Positions 24,824-35,358 of a stretch of DNA of 64,000 nucleotides are shown here, piece after piece. Numbering within the stretch: position 1 is the stretch's first letter; the number at the start of each line of letters is the position of its first letter. This DNA is from JANQIO01 sp043513815 (lineage in GTDB: Bacteria; Pseudomonadota; Gammaproteobacteria; Pseudomonadales; Halieaceae). The notes under the pieces were generated by a model. That model was not told the DNA's origin, made no database searches, and saw only the letters and a program-made list of their open reading frames with translations. The stretch is taken from positions 186,001 through 250,000 of the forward strand of contig CP121313.1 of the NCBI GenBank assembly GCA_043513815.1. Direction: 5' to 3'. Position numbers and translations under genes: made by a program.

Positions 24824-25686
24824 GCCGTAGCGCGGTTGGCCTCGGCGGTGGGTGCCAGCTGCAGGTTGTGAAAAATCGTCTGCACCGGCTCAAGTTGATT
24901 CATGGTGTAAAAGTGAATGCCAGGGCAGCCATTGTCCATCAACGTCTGGCTGAGCTGGGTGACGACATCGATACCAAAGGACCGGGTGCTGTCCGGGTCG
25001 CCCTTGAAACCTTCCATGCGCTGGCTGATCCAGCGGGGAATTTCCGCACCGCAGTTGCGCGAGAAGCGCGCCAGGTTCTCGAAGTTGGTTATCGGCATTA
25101 CACCTGCAAAAACCGGCTTTTCGATGCCGGCATCGAGGCAGCGGTCGAGGTAATAGAAGTAGGCGTCGACATTGTAGAAGTACTGGGTAATGGCGATGTC
25201 CGCGCCAGCGTCGAACTTGCCCTTCAGGTAGTGCACGTCGCTATCGTAGCTGGTGCTCTCCGGGTGAATCTCGGGATAGGCGCCGACCGCGATGCGAAAG
25301 TGATCACCGGTGCGCTCTCGAATAAAACTCACCAGTTCGTTGGCATACACCAGCTGGGTTCGCCCGCCCATACCGGAGGGCATATCGCCGCGCAGCGCCA
25401 CCAGATGGTTCACACCCAGTGCCACGTAGCGGTCCAGTAGTTCGCCAATCTCCTGCTGGTTGTCGCCGCCGAAACTCAGGTGCGGGGCAATGGTCGCCCC
25501 GCCTCCATGTATCTGCTCGACAATGTCGAAGGTGTTGTCTCGAGTCGAGCCGCCGGCGCCGTAGGTGCAGGAGAAGAACTCCGGGCCCAGCGCCTGCAGG
25601 GCAGGCGCGGTAATATCCAACAGCTTGCGCCTACCCTCTTCCGTTTTTGGCGGAAAGAACTCGAAGCTGATATTGGCGGCTGACAT
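24820..25686 (-). CDS. metF: 5,10-Methylenetetrahydrofolate reductase
   Basis: Flavoenzyme that makes 5-methyltetrahydrofolate for methionine synthesis, 288 residues. It starts MSAANISFEFFPPKTEEG, with the catalytic glutamate in FEFFPPK. LRGDMPSG, ITQYFYNVDAYFYYLDRC and VFAGVMPITNFENLARFS are family motifs. ATG 25686 has an AGAGGA ribosome binding site; the open frame extends further upstream into the ahcY end, but those residues do not fit the family. It is third in the sahR-metK-ahcY-metF run. Confidence 0.96.
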   Translation of the reverse strand: MSAANISFEFFPPKTEEGRRKLLDITAPALQALGPEFFSCTYGAGGSTRDNTFDIVEQIHGGGATIAPHLSFGGDNQQEIGELLDRYVALGVNHLVALRGDMPSGMGGRTQLVYANELVSFIRERTGDHFRIAVGAYPEIHPESTSYDSDVHYLKGKFDAGADIAITQYFYNVDAYFYYLDRCLDAGIEKPVFAGVMPITNFENLARFSRNCGAEIPRWISQRMEGFKGDPDSTRSFGIDVVTQLSQTLMDNGCPGIHFYTMNQLEPVQTIFHNLQLAPTAEANRATA

Positions 25687-25705
25687 CTTGAACGTCCTCT
25701 TTGCT

Positions 25706-27088
<1,383 letters not shown>

Positions 27089-27100
27089 GTGCAAGTCTCC

Positions 27101-28255
27101 TTAGACGGACGCGCGCAGGGCGTCGGCCTTGTCAGTGTTTTCCCAGGTGAATTCTGGCTCCTCGCGGCCGAAGTGGCCGTAGGCAGCGGTTTTGCGATAA
27201 ATAGGACGCTTCAGGTCGAGCATCTCGACGAGGCCCTTGGGGCGCAGGTCGAAGTGCTCGCGCACCAGGTCAACGATGCGGTCTTCCGCCACGCTGGCGG
27301 TGCCGAAAGTGTTGACCGAAATCGAAGTAGGCTCGGCGACGCCGATGGCATAGGACACCTGAATTTCGCAGCGATCTGCCAGGCCGGCAGCGACGATATT
27401 CTTGGCCACGTAGCGCCCGGCGTAGGCAGCACTGCGGTCGACTTTTGACGGATCCTTGCCGGAGAACGCGCCGCCGCCATGGCGGGCCATGCCGCCATAG
27501 GTGTCGACAATGATTTTCCGCCCGGTCAGCCCGCAGTCGCCCAGCGGGCCGCCAATGATGAACTGGCCGGTCGGATTGATGTGTATGCGGGTATCGTTGT
27601 GGAGCCACTCGGCGGGCAGTACGTGGCGGATCACGTTTTCCATGATCGCCTCATGGATATCCGCCTGGCTGACGCCTTCGTCGTGCTGAGTCGACAGGAC
27701 CACGGCGTCTACGGCCACCGGCTTGCCATCTTTATAGCGCAGCGTTACCTGGCTCTTGGCGTCCGGGCGCAGCCACGGCAACACGCCGTCCTTGCGGAGA
27801 TGGGCCTGGCGTTCGACCAGGCGATGTGAGTAGTAGATCGGAGCGGGCATCAAAACGTCGGTTTCGTTGGTGGCATAGCCGAACATCAGGCCCTGGTCAC
27901 CAGCACCCTGCTCTTTTTGCTCGCCTTCGTCGACACCCATTGCGATATCCGGCGACTGCTTGCCAATGGCATTGAGCACCGCACAGGAGGCACCGTCAAA
28001 ACCGACCGTGGAGCTGTCGTAGCCGATATCGAGGATCACCTGGCGCACCACGTCCTCAAGCTCCACATAAGTGGAGGTGGTCACTTCGCCGGCGACGATC
28101 GCCATGCCGGTCTTGACCATGGTTTCCACCGCTACCCGGGCGTCCGGGTCGTCGGCCAGAATCGCGTCGAGAATGGCATCGGAAATCTGGTCAGCCATTT
28201 TGTCCGGGTGTCCTTCCGACACGGATTCAGAGGTAAAGAGGGAATACTCGCTCAT
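27101..28255 (-). CDS. metK: S-adenosylmethionine synthetase
   Basis: Makes SAM from methionine and ATP, 384 residues as in E. coli. It starts with the signature LFTSESVSEGHPDKMADQIS; the two PROSITE motifs GAGDQGLMFGYA and GGGAFSGKDPSKVDRSAAY are intact. It lies 10 bases after sahR and 12 before ahcY. Expression is probably governed by the SahR operator at the front of the operon. Confidence 0.98.
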   Translation of the reverse strand: MSEYSLFTSESVSEGHPDKMADQISDAILDAILADDPDARVAVETMVKTGMAIVAGEVTTSTYVELEDVVRQVILDIGYDSSTVGFDGASCAVLNAIGKQSPDIAMGVDEGEQKEQGAGDQGLMFGYATNETDVLMPAPIYYSHRLVERQAHLRKDGVLPWLRPDAKSQVTLRYKDGKPVAVDAVVLSTQHDEGVSQADIHEAIMENVIRHVLPAEWLHNDTRIHINPTGQFIIGGPLGDCGLTGRKIIVDTYGGMARHGGGAFSGKDPSKVDRSAAYAGRYVAKNIVAAGLADRCEIQVSYAIGVAEPTSISVNTFGTASVAEDRIVDLVREHFDLRPKGLVEMLDLKRPIYRKTAAYGHFGREEPEFTWENTDKADALRASV

Positions 28256-28265
28256 TGCTTAGTCC

Positions 28266-29318
28266 TTAATGTGGAGTTTGGTGGCCAAACAGGCGCACCT
28301 GTATTTGGAATCCGTTGCGCTGCGCCAGGTAGATACCCGCGGTCTCGGTCAGGCCGGCACTGCTAGCCCAGGAGGCCAACTCTTCCGGTTCAAAACCCAG
28401 CCACAGGTCGCCACAGGCTTCCCGCGCCCAGTCCTGGTCGTGTCGGCACAGGTCCGTGACCAGCAGCACGCCGCCCGGTGCCAGGCAGCCTGCCAGGTCG
28501 CGCAAGATGTTGGCGGGCGATGGGTTGTGGTGCAGCACCATGTTGACAACAATGCAGTCGGCGGCCAGCTGCCCGAGGCGGGGATGGCGCGTGTCGCCGT
28601 GTACGAATTCAATGTTCTCAAGGCCCGCGTTGTGGGCGCGTTCCCGGGAGCGGGACAGCATTTCCTCAGCGCTATCCAGCGCCACGACTTGCTCGAACTG
28701 CTCGCTCAATGAAGCCAGGAAGGCGCCGTCGCCGGGGCCGACTTCCAAAGCCGTACCGCGGCCCACTGGCGGCGCTTCAGCCAGCGCCTCGGCAACGGTT
28801 TCAGCGTATTGCTCGTAGCTGGCGATCAGGTCCTGTTGGGCTCGGAACTTGTCGGCGTTCTGCTGGAAGAAGTCGCGCGAGGACTGCTCGCGCTCATCTC
28901 GCAGTCGCGCCAGGCGCTCCTGCAGCAGGGCTTCCAGCGGCAGCGCGTCGACACTGGCCAGCAGTGCTGACTGCAGCTGGCCCTGGGCAGAACTGAAGCC
29001 CGGCACGGCGCGGCGATAGTAAATGGTATTGCCCTCGCGCCGGCTGGTGACCAGCCCCGCCCCCGTCATCACCTTAAGGTGGTGGCTGAGCGCCGGTTGG
29101 CGCATTTCCAGCAGGCTGCACAGTTCCTGTACCGCGAGGGAATCCTGCCGCAGAAGCTGCAGGATACGCAGCCGCAGGGCGTCACCACTGGCCTTGCACA
29201 GGCCAGCGAGCAACTCGATGGCGTTGATAGCGTCGCGGGCCGCGGCGGCCGGGCTTCCGCTGTCCTCGCGGTTTTCTCTCAGTGCAGGCATGGCGCGCAA
29301 GTCTAGCAGAAGCGCCAT
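28266..29318 (-). CDS. sahR: SahR-type regulator: ArsR HTH fused to a SAM-methyltransferase-like sensor
   Basis: About 350 residues. An ArsR-type winged helix (about 30-115: SLAVQELCSLLEMRQPALSHHLKVMTGAGLV) is fused to a methyltransferase fold (about 150-345; motif I ALEVGPGDGAFLASL). This architecture, followed by metK, ahcY and metF, is that of SahR, described in Proteobacteria as a repressor of SAM-cycle genes released by S-adenosylhomocysteine. Neither ATG 29318 nor ATG 29291 has a clear ribosome binding site; the operator touches the first, so 29291 may be the real start. Catalysis is not expected. Confidence 0.85.
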   Translation of the reverse strand: MALLLDLRAMPALRENREDSGSPAAAARDAINAIELLAGLCKASGDALRLRILQLLRQDSLAVQELCSLLEMRQPALSHHLKVMTGAGLVTSRREGNTIYYRRAVPGFSSAQGQLQSALLASVDALPLEALLQERLARLRDEREQSSRDFFQQNADKFRAQQDLIASYEQYAETVAEALAEAPPVGRGTALEVGPGDGAFLASLSEQFEQVVALDSAEEMLSRSRERAHNAGLENIEFVHGDTRHPRLGQLAADCIVVNMVLHHNPSPANILRDLAGCLAPGGVLLVTDLCRHDQDWAREACGDLWLGFEPEELASWASSAGLTETAGIYLAQRNGFQIQVRLFGHQTPH

Positions 29319-29342
29319 CTATATCAAATTATTTCGATATAG
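29319..29342. promoter_or_regulatory. Palindromic operator, probably for SahR
   Basis: A 24-base imperfect palindrome with perfect outer arms CTATATC (29319-29325) and GATATAG (29336-29342) around an AT-rich centre. It abuts the upstream ATG of sahR and lies in the sahR-tkt divergent region, so it could serve both directions. Assignment to SahR is inferred from position and from the regulator class. Confidence 0.65.
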
Positions 29343-29470
29343 CTCCAGAGGCGCAGCCTCGGCCTTTGCCGTTGGCGCTTGTGGCCTTCTCCGTGGCGCC
29401 CGCCTACATTGCCCCGGGGCAGCGGTTACGAGAGAATAGCGCCCCTTTTTTGTGCCCCAGGAGTTCCCTG

Positions 29471-31468
29471 ATGACGTCCCAGAACGATCTCGCCAATGCC
29501 ATCCGTGCGCTGAGCATGGATGCCGTGCAGAAAGCCAACAGCGGCCACCCGGGTGCGCCCATGGGCATGGCGGATATTGCAGAGGTGCTGTGGCGCCACT
29601 ACCTGGTGCACAACCCGGCCAATCCGCAGTGGCCCAATCGCGATCGCTTCGTCATGTCCAACGGCCACGGCTCCATGTTGGTCTATTCGCTGCTGCACCT
29701 GAGCGGCTACGACCTGCCGCTGGAAGAGCTGAAGAATTTCCGCCAGCTACACAGTAAAACGCCAGGGCACCCGGAATACGGCTACGCGCCGGGCGTCGAG
29801 ACCACTACCGGCCCGCTGGGCCAGGGCATTAGTAACGCTGTCGGCATGGCGATAGCCGAAAAAGTGCTGGCGGCCCAGTACAACCGCCAGGAGTACCGCG
29901 TGGTAGAGCACTTCACCTATGCCTTTGCTGGTGACGGCTGCCTGATGGAGGGAATTTCCCACGAGGTTTGTTCGCTGGCGGGCACGCTGGGGCTGGGCAA
30001 GCTCATTGTTTTCTACGACGACAACGGCATCTCCATTGACGGCGAAGTAGCCGGCTGGTTTACCGACGATACGCCGGCGCGCTTCGATGCTTACGGCTGG
30101 CAAGTCATACCCGCCGTCGACGGTCACGACCCGGATGCCATCAAGACAGCCATTGACCACGCGCGGGCCGATACTTCACGACCCACTTTGATCTGCTGCA
30201 AGACGGTCATCGGCAAGGGCTCTCCCAACAAGGAAGGCAGTGAGTCCTGCCACGGCGCCGCCCTTGGCGAAGACGAAGTGGCCGCCACCCGCGAAAACAT
30301 CGGCTGGTCCCACCCACCCTTTGAAGTGCCGGAAGAAATCTACCGCGCCTGGGATGGCCGTCCCGCCGGGTCCGCCGCCGAGGAAGAGTGGCAGCAGGTC
30401 ATGAATGCCTACAGCGCTGAATTTCCGGAACTGGCGACAGAACTCAAGCGCAGGCTGTCCGGCGAGCTGCCGGAAGACTTTGGTGATGCGGCCGAGGCCT
30501 ATATCCGCCAGTGCCAGGCCGACGGTGAGAGCATAGCCAGCCGCAAGGCCTCCCAGAACTGCCTCAACACCTATGGTGCCCTGTTACCGGAACTGCTGGG
30601 CGGCTCTGCCGACCTGGCAGGCTCAAACCTGACGGTGTGGAGCGGCAGCAAGCCCATTACGGCGAGCGATGCATCTGGCAACTACATCTATTACGGCGTG
30701 CGCGAATTTGGCATGTCGGCCATCATGAACGGAATCGCCCTGCATGGCGGCTTCATCAACTACGGTGCCACCTTCCTGATTTTCATGGAGTACGCCCGTA
30801 ACGCCGTGCGTATGGCGGCACTGATGAAGCAGCAGTCCATTTTTGTCTACACGCACGACTCCATCGGCCTCGGCGAAGATGGGCCGACCCACCAGCCGGT
30901 GGAGCAGCTGACCAACCTGCGTACCACGCCCAACATGGTGACCTGGCGACCCTGTGACGCGGTGGAATCCGCGGTTGCCTGGAAAGCGGCGATCGAGCAT
31001 CGGGACGGTCCCAGTGCGCTGGTATTCTCGCGCCAGGGTCTGCCCCACCAGGCGCGCAGCGAGGAGCAGCTGGCGGCGATTGCCCGCGGTGCCTACATCC
31101 TGCGTGAGCCAGAGGGCGATTTGGACGGCATTCTGATCGCCACCGGCTCCGAGGTGCAGCTGGCCATGGATGCCGCAGATTTGTTGCAGGAAAAAGGTCG
31201 CAAGCTGCGGGTCGTGTCCATGCCCAGCCCCGAGCTGTTCATGGCACAGGACGCTGGCTACCGCGAAGCGGTGCTGCCTTCCGATGTGCTGGCCCGGGTG
31301 GCGGTGGAAGCCGGCCATGCCGATTACTGGTACAAGTTTGTCGGTCTCGACGGTCGCGTGGTGGGCATGACCAGCTTTGGCGAATCGGCACCTGCCGGTG
31401 ACCTCATGAAGCACTTCGGTTTCACACCCGAGGTGGTAGCCGAGACGGTCGAGGACATTCTGCTCTGA
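29471..31468 (+). CDS. tkt: Transketolase
   Basis: Thiamine-diphosphate enzyme that moves two-carbon units between sugar phosphates, 665 residues. Motifs: KANSGHPGAPMGMADIAEVLW, the TPP site GDGCLMEGISHEV, KTVIGKGSPNKEGS, and the middle domain YVREFGMSAIMNGIALHGG-like stretch with the catalytic glutamate. ATG 29471 follows AGGAG at eight bases; the frame is open further upstream but that part is not family-like. It heads tkt-epd-pgk-fba. Its TGA overlaps the proposed CTG start of epd. Confidence 0.97.
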   Translation: MTSQNDLANAIRALSMDAVQKANSGHPGAPMGMADIAEVLWRHYLVHNPANPQWPNRDRFVMSNGHGSMLVYSLLHLSGYDLPLEELKNFRQLHSKTPGHPEYGYAPGVETTTGPLGQGISNAVGMAIAEKVLAAQYNRQEYRVVEHFTYAFAGDGCLMEGISHEVCSLAGTLGLGKLIVFYDDNGISIDGEVAGWFTDDTPARFDAYGWQVIPAVDGHDPDAIKTAIDHARADTSRPTLICCKTVIGKGSPNKEGSESCHGAALGEDEVAATRENIGWSHPPFEVPEEIYRAWDGRPAGSAAEEEWQQVMNAYSAEFPELATELKRRLSGELPEDFGDAAEAYIRQCQADGESIASRKASQNCLNTYGALLPELLGGSADLAGSNLTVWSGSKPITASDASGNYIYYGVREFGMSAIMNGIALHGGFINYGATFLIFMEYARNAVRMAALMKQQSIFVYTHDSIGLGEDGPTHQPVEQLTNLRTTPNMVTWRPCDAVESAVAWKAAIEHRDGPSALVFSRQGLPHQARSEEQLAAIARGAYILREPEGDLDGILIATGSEVQLAMDAADLLQEKGRKLRVVSMPSPELFMAQDAGYREAVLPSDVLARVAVEAGHADYWYKFVGLDGRVVGMTSFGESAPAGDLMKHFGFTPEVVAETVEDILL

Positions 31469-32490
31469 TCAACCTCGCCATCAACGGCTACGGCCGTATC
31501 GGCCGCTGCGTGTTGCGCGCTCTGGTCCAGAGTCCGCACCGGCACAGCATGCAGGTGGTGGCGATCAACGAGATCGCCGATACCGCCACCGTAGTGCACC
31601 TGACCCGATACGACTCCACCCATGGTCGCTTCCGCGGCGAGCTGTCGCTGCACGGTGATCTGCTGCACGTCAACGGCCAGCCTGTGCGCCTGCTGAGAGA
31701 GCCGGATATGGACCACTTGCCCTGGGCGGAACTGGGGGTAGATGTGGTGCTGGAGTGCACGGGCAGTTTTACGGAGCGGGAAACCGCCGACCGGCATCTA
31801 CAGCGCGGCGCCGGCCGAGTGTTGTTTTCCCAGCCCGCCCAGGCGGATGTGGACGCCACCATTGTCTATGGCGTCAACCATGGGCTGCTGGACGATAGCC
31901 AGCAAATTGTCAGCGCCGCGTCCTGCACAACCAACGGCATTGTGCCGGTAATCAGTGCGCTGGACGAGGCCTTCGGCATCGACAGTGGCACCATTACCAC
32001 CATCCATTCCGCCATGAACGACCAGCCGGTACTGGATGCCTACCACAATACCGACCTGCGCAAGACGCGGGCCGCGGGTTCAAATATCATTCCTATTGAT
32101 ACCGGCCTGGCGCGCGGCGTGGAACGGATACTGCCGGAGATGGCCGGGCGCTTCACCGCCCAGGCGCTGCGGGTCCCGGTCCAGAACGTGTCGGCTATGG
32201 ACCTGGTGGTCTCCGTGCAGCGCGATACCTCAGTGGACGAGGTCAACAAAGCGCTGGAGAGCGCGGCTGAGTCGGCCTTCTGCGGCGTACTGGGATTTAC
32301 CACCGAGCCGCTGGCTTCCAGCGACTTCAACCAGGACACCCATTCCTGCGTGGTCGACGCCGGCCAGACCCGCGTCAGCGGGCGCCGGCTGGTAAAGGTG
32401 CTAGTCTGGTTTGATAATGAATGGGGTTATGCCAATCGCATGCTGGACGTGGTGCAGCACTGGTACGGCACTTCGACTTCGGAGCTTTGA
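31465..32490 (+). CDS. epd: Erythrose-4-phosphate dehydrogenase (GAPDH family), CTG start
   Basis: NAD-dependent enzyme that oxidises erythrose-4-phosphate for pyridoxal phosphate synthesis, about 341 residues. The Rossmann start INLAINGYGRIGRCVLRAL, the Epd-like YDSTHGRF, the catalytic SAASCTTNG and IHSAMNDQPVLDAYH all resemble E. coli Epd more than GapA; SCTTNG replaces the usual SCTTNC. No ATG, GTG or TTG precedes the Rossmann motif in frame; the first, GTG 31510, would delete it. CTG 31465, with GAGGA nine bases upstream and CTGA overlap with the tkt stop, is the likely start. A GAPDH role cannot be excluded. Confidence 0.88.
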   Translation: MINLAINGYGRIGRCVLRALVQSPHRHSMQVVAINEIADTATVVHLTRYDSTHGRFRGELSLHGDLLHVNGQPVRLLREPDMDHLPWAELGVDVVLECTGSFTERETADRHLQRGAGRVLFSQPAQADVDATIVYGVNHGLLDDSQQIVSAASCTTNGIVPVISALDEAFGIDSGTITTIHSAMNDQPVLDAYHNTDLRKTRAAGSNIIPIDTGLARGVERILPEMAGRFTAQALRVPVQNVSAMDLVVSVQRDTSVDEVNKALESAAESAFCGVLGFTTEPLASSDFNQDTHSCVVDAGQTRVSGRRLVKVLVWFDNEWGYANRMLDVVQHWYGTSTSEL

Positions 32491-33662
32491 TGAACACGCC
32501 AATCCTGAAAATGAGCGACCTGGATCTCAGCGGCAAGCGCGTACTGGTGCGTGAAGATCTCAACGTGCCGTTGAAAGACGGCGAAATCAGCAGCGACGCG
32601 CGCCTGCGAGCAGCGCTACCGACCCTGCGGCAGGCGCTGGCGAGCGGCGCGCGGCTGATCGTTATGTCGCACCTTGGCCGCCCGGTAGAGGGTGAACCGA
32701 GCGAAGAGTATTCCCTGCGCCCGGTGGTGGATTATCTGGACGGGGCCCTCGATGCATCGGTCCGGCTCTGTGCCAGTCTCGACGACGTCGAGGTCGCGCC
32801 TGGCGAGATGGTGGTGCTGGAAAATGTGCGCTTCAATGCCGGCGAGAAGGCCAATGACGAAGCTCTGGCGAGGCGCTACGCTGCGTTGTGCGATGTGTTT
32901 GTCATGGATGCTTTCGGTACAGCGCACCGGGCCCAGGCTTCTACGCACGGGGTGGCGCGTTTTGCACCGGTGGCCTGCGCGGGGCCGCTACTGTCGGCGG
33001 AACTCGACGCCCTGGAGCAGGCCCTGTCCGACCCGGCCCGCCCACTGCTGGCTATCGTCGGCGGCTCCAAGGTGTCCACCAAGCTGACGGTGCTGGAAAC
33101 CCTGTCCGACAAGGTCGATCAACTGGTGGTTGGAGGTGGCATTGCCAACACGTTCCTGGCGGCCAGCGGCCTGCCGATTGGCAAGTCCCTGTGTGAGAAC
33201 GAGTTGATTCCTGCAGCCCAGGCGCTGATGGAAAAGACTGAGATACCGCTGCCCAGCGATGTGGTCACCGGCAAGGAGTTTTCAGAATCTGCCGAGGCGG
33301 TGATCAAGCCGGCTGCCGAGGTGGCCGACGACGACATGATTTTTGATATCGGCCCTGACACCCGGGCCCGCATTGGCGAACTCGTGCGCCAGGCCGGCAC
33401 CATCATCTGGAACGGCCCTGTGGGCGTTTTCGAGTTTGAACAGTTCGCGGGCGGTACGGAAGTCCTGAGCCGCGATATTGCCGCCAGCGGTGCGTTTTCA
33501 CTGGCCGGCGGTGGCGATACCCTCGCCGCGATAGACAAGTACGCTATTGCCGACCAGGTGTCTTACATTTCCACTGGCGGTGGTGCCTTTCTTGAGTATG
33601 TTGAAGGAAAGGCGCTGCCGGCGGTGGCCATTTTGCAGGAGCGCGCCGCCAGCACCCGCTAG
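32490..33662 (+). CDS. pgk: Phosphoglycerate kinase
   Basis: Transfers phosphate between 1,3-bisphosphoglycerate and ADP, 390 residues. It starts MNTPILKMSDLDLSGKRVLV, then REDLNVPLKDGEI (signature), NVRFNAGEKANDEALA, GGSKVSTKLTVLE, the nucleotide region WNGPVGVFEFEQFA and the end GGGDTLAAI. Its ATG shares one base with the epd TGA (TGATG). It is part of tkt-epd-pgk-fba. Confidence 0.98.
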   Translation: MNTPILKMSDLDLSGKRVLVREDLNVPLKDGEISSDARLRAALPTLRQALASGARLIVMSHLGRPVEGEPSEEYSLRPVVDYLDGALDASVRLCASLDDVEVAPGEMVVLENVRFNAGEKANDEALARRYAALCDVFVMDAFGTAHRAQASTHGVARFAPVACAGPLLSAELDALEQALSDPARPLLAIVGGSKVSTKLTVLETLSDKVDQLVVGGGIANTFLAASGLPIGKSLCENELIPAAQALMEKTEIPLPSDVVTGKEFSESAEAVIKPAAEVADDDMIFDIGPDTRARIGELVRQAGTIIWNGPVGVFEFEQFAGGTEVLSRDIAASGAFSLAGGGDTLAAIDKYAIADQVSYISTGGGAFLEYVEGKALPAVAILQERAASTR

Positions 33663-33695
33663 CGCTCGCAGAGTCCTACCCACGGAGAGAGTTTC

Positions 33696-34766
33696 ATGGC
33701 ACTGATCAGTATGCGCCAAATGCTGGACCACGCCGCCGAACACGGCTACGGCGTACCGGCTTTCAACGTCAACAACCTCGAGCAGACCCGCGCCATCATG
33801 GAGGCGGCCGCTGAAACCAACAGCCCGGTGATCATGCAGGCCAGCGCCGGCGCTCGCAAGTATGCCGGTGCGCCGTTCCTGCGTCATATGATCCAGGCCG
33901 CGGTGGAAGAGTTCCCGCACATCCCGGTGGTCATGCACCAGGATCATGGCGTGAGCCCGGCTGTCTGCCAGCGCTCCATCCAGCTCGGTTTTACCTCGGT
34001 GATGATGGACGGTTCCCTGGGTGAGGACGGCAAGACGCCCATGGACTATGACTACAACGCCGGCGTCACCCGCACTGTGGTGGAAATGGCTCACGCCTGC
34101 GGCGTATCGGTGGAAGGTGAGCTGGGTTGCCTGGGGTCGCTGGAAACCGGCGAAGCCGGAGAGGAAGACGGAATCGGCGCCGAGGGCACCCTGACCCATG
34201 ACCAGATGCTGACTGACCCGGAAGAGGCCGCGCAGTTCGTGGCGGCCACCGATGTCGATGCGCTGGCGATTGCCTGTGGCACCAGCCACGGCGCCTACAA
34301 ATTCAGCCGGCCGCCCACCGGTGACATTCTCGCCATTGACCGCATCAGGGAAATCAATGCGCGGATTCCCAACACGCACCTGGTCATGCATGGATCTTCT
34401 TCGGTACCCCAGGACTGGCTGGCCATCATCAATGAATTCGGCGGTGAGATTCCGGAAACCTATGGCGTGCCAGTCGAGCAGATTCAGGAGGGCATTCGCC
34501 ACGGCGTGCGTAAGGTCAATATCGATACTGATCTGCGGCTGGCGTCCACCGGTGCGATTCGCCGCTTCCTGGCCGAGAACCCGGCGGAGTTCGATCCGCG
34601 CAAGTATCTGAAGGAAACTATCACCGCCATGAAAAACATCTGCATTGCCCGCTACGAGTCCTTTGGCACCGCCGGCAATGCCCACAAGATCAAGGCGATA
34701 GCGCTGTCAGATATGGTGGTGCGCTACGACGCTGGCGAGCTCAAGCAGGTCGTCAAAGCCGCCTGA
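33696..34766 (+). CDS. fba: Fructose-bisphosphate aldolase, class II
   Basis: Zinc-dependent aldolase, 356 residues. Motifs: GYGVPAFNVNNLEQ, the metal-binding VVMHQDHG, FTSVMMDGSLGEDGKTPMDYDYN, and the C-terminal HGSSSVPQDWLAIINEFGG and VRKVNIDTDLR. The length and the GSLGEDGKTPMDYDYN stretch fit the Calvin-cycle-type class II subgroup common in proteobacteria. It follows pgk by 33 bases and ends one base before marC. Confidence 0.97.
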   Translation: MALISMRQMLDHAAEHGYGVPAFNVNNLEQTRAIMEAAAETNSPVIMQASAGARKYAGAPFLRHMIQAAVEEFPHIPVVMHQDHGVSPAVCQRSIQLGFTSVMMDGSLGEDGKTPMDYDYNAGVTRTVVEMAHACGVSVEGELGCLGSLETGEAGEEDGIGAEGTLTHDQMLTDPEEAAQFVAATDVDALAIACGTSHGAYKFSRPPTGDILAIDRIREINARIPNTHLVMHGSSSVPQDWLAIINEFGGEIPETYGVPVEQIQEGIRHGVRKVNIDTDLRLASTGAIRRFLAENPAEFDPRKYLKETITAMKNICIARYESFGTAGNAHKIKAIALSDMVVRYDAGELKQVVKAA

Positions 34767-34767
34767 A

Positions 34768-35358
34768 ATGGACCTCGTAACCGCGTTCCTGACGATCCTG
34801 TTCGTGATGGATCCGCTCGGCAACGTGCCGATTTTCCTGAGTGTCCTCAAGGATGTCCCCGATGAACGGCGCATGCCCGTCATTGTGCGCGAGCTGTTTT
34901 TTGCGCTGCTGATACTGATTCTGTTCCTGTTCGGCGGTGCCTGGTTCCTGGACTTGCTGCAGCTCAAGCAGGAGTCAATCAGCATTGCCGGCGGCATCAT
35001 CCTGTTCCTCATCGGCCTGCGCATGATCTTCCCCATGGGCGGCATGAATATGGACGACCTGCCCGATGGGGAGCCCTTCCTGGTGCCTTTGGCCACGCCC
35101 TGCGTCGCCGGGCCGTCCACGCTGGCGGTGGTGATGTTGTTTGTGCACAAGAATCCGGACCAGACCCTGCAGTTCGGTTTTGCCCTGTTCGCCGCCTGGC
35201 TGGTGTCGTCGCTGATCCTGGTGGCTTCACCGCTGCTGTTCCGGGTGCTGGGCAAACGCGGGCTGATTGCCACCGAGCGCCTGATGGGCATGCTGCTGGT
35301 CATTATTTCCGTGCAGATGTTTTTCGACGGAATTGATCGCTTCCTGGCCAGCACGTGA
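34768..35358 (+). CDS. MarC family integral membrane protein
   Basis: 196 residues, about six hydrophobic spans. The family start LFVMDPLGNVPIFLSVLKDVP and the repeat-like LATPCVAGPSTLAVVMLFV are typical of MarC/YhgN proteins; once linked to antibiotic resistance, the family has no established transport role. It starts one base after fba and its stop overlaps the next start (GTGA), so it is in the same operon. Confidence 0.9.
   Translation: MDLVTAFLTILFVMDPLGNVPIFLSVLKDVPDERRMPVIVRELFFALLILILFLFGGAWFLDLLQLKQESISIAGGIILFLIGLRMIFPMGGMNMDDLPDGEPFLVPLATPCVAGPSTLAVVMLFVHKNPDQTLQFGFALFAAWLVSSLILVASPLLFRVLGKRGLIATERLMGMLLVIISVQMFFDGIDRFLAST

Noticed and set aside
27089..27100. SAH riboswitch before ahcY
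   Set aside because: Only 12 bases separate metK and ahcY, too short for the aptamer; control by SahR is more likely.
31510..32490. epd starting at GTG 31510
   Set aside because: It would remove INLAINGYGRIGRC, the NAD-binding loop of the family. The CTG at 31465 is preferred.
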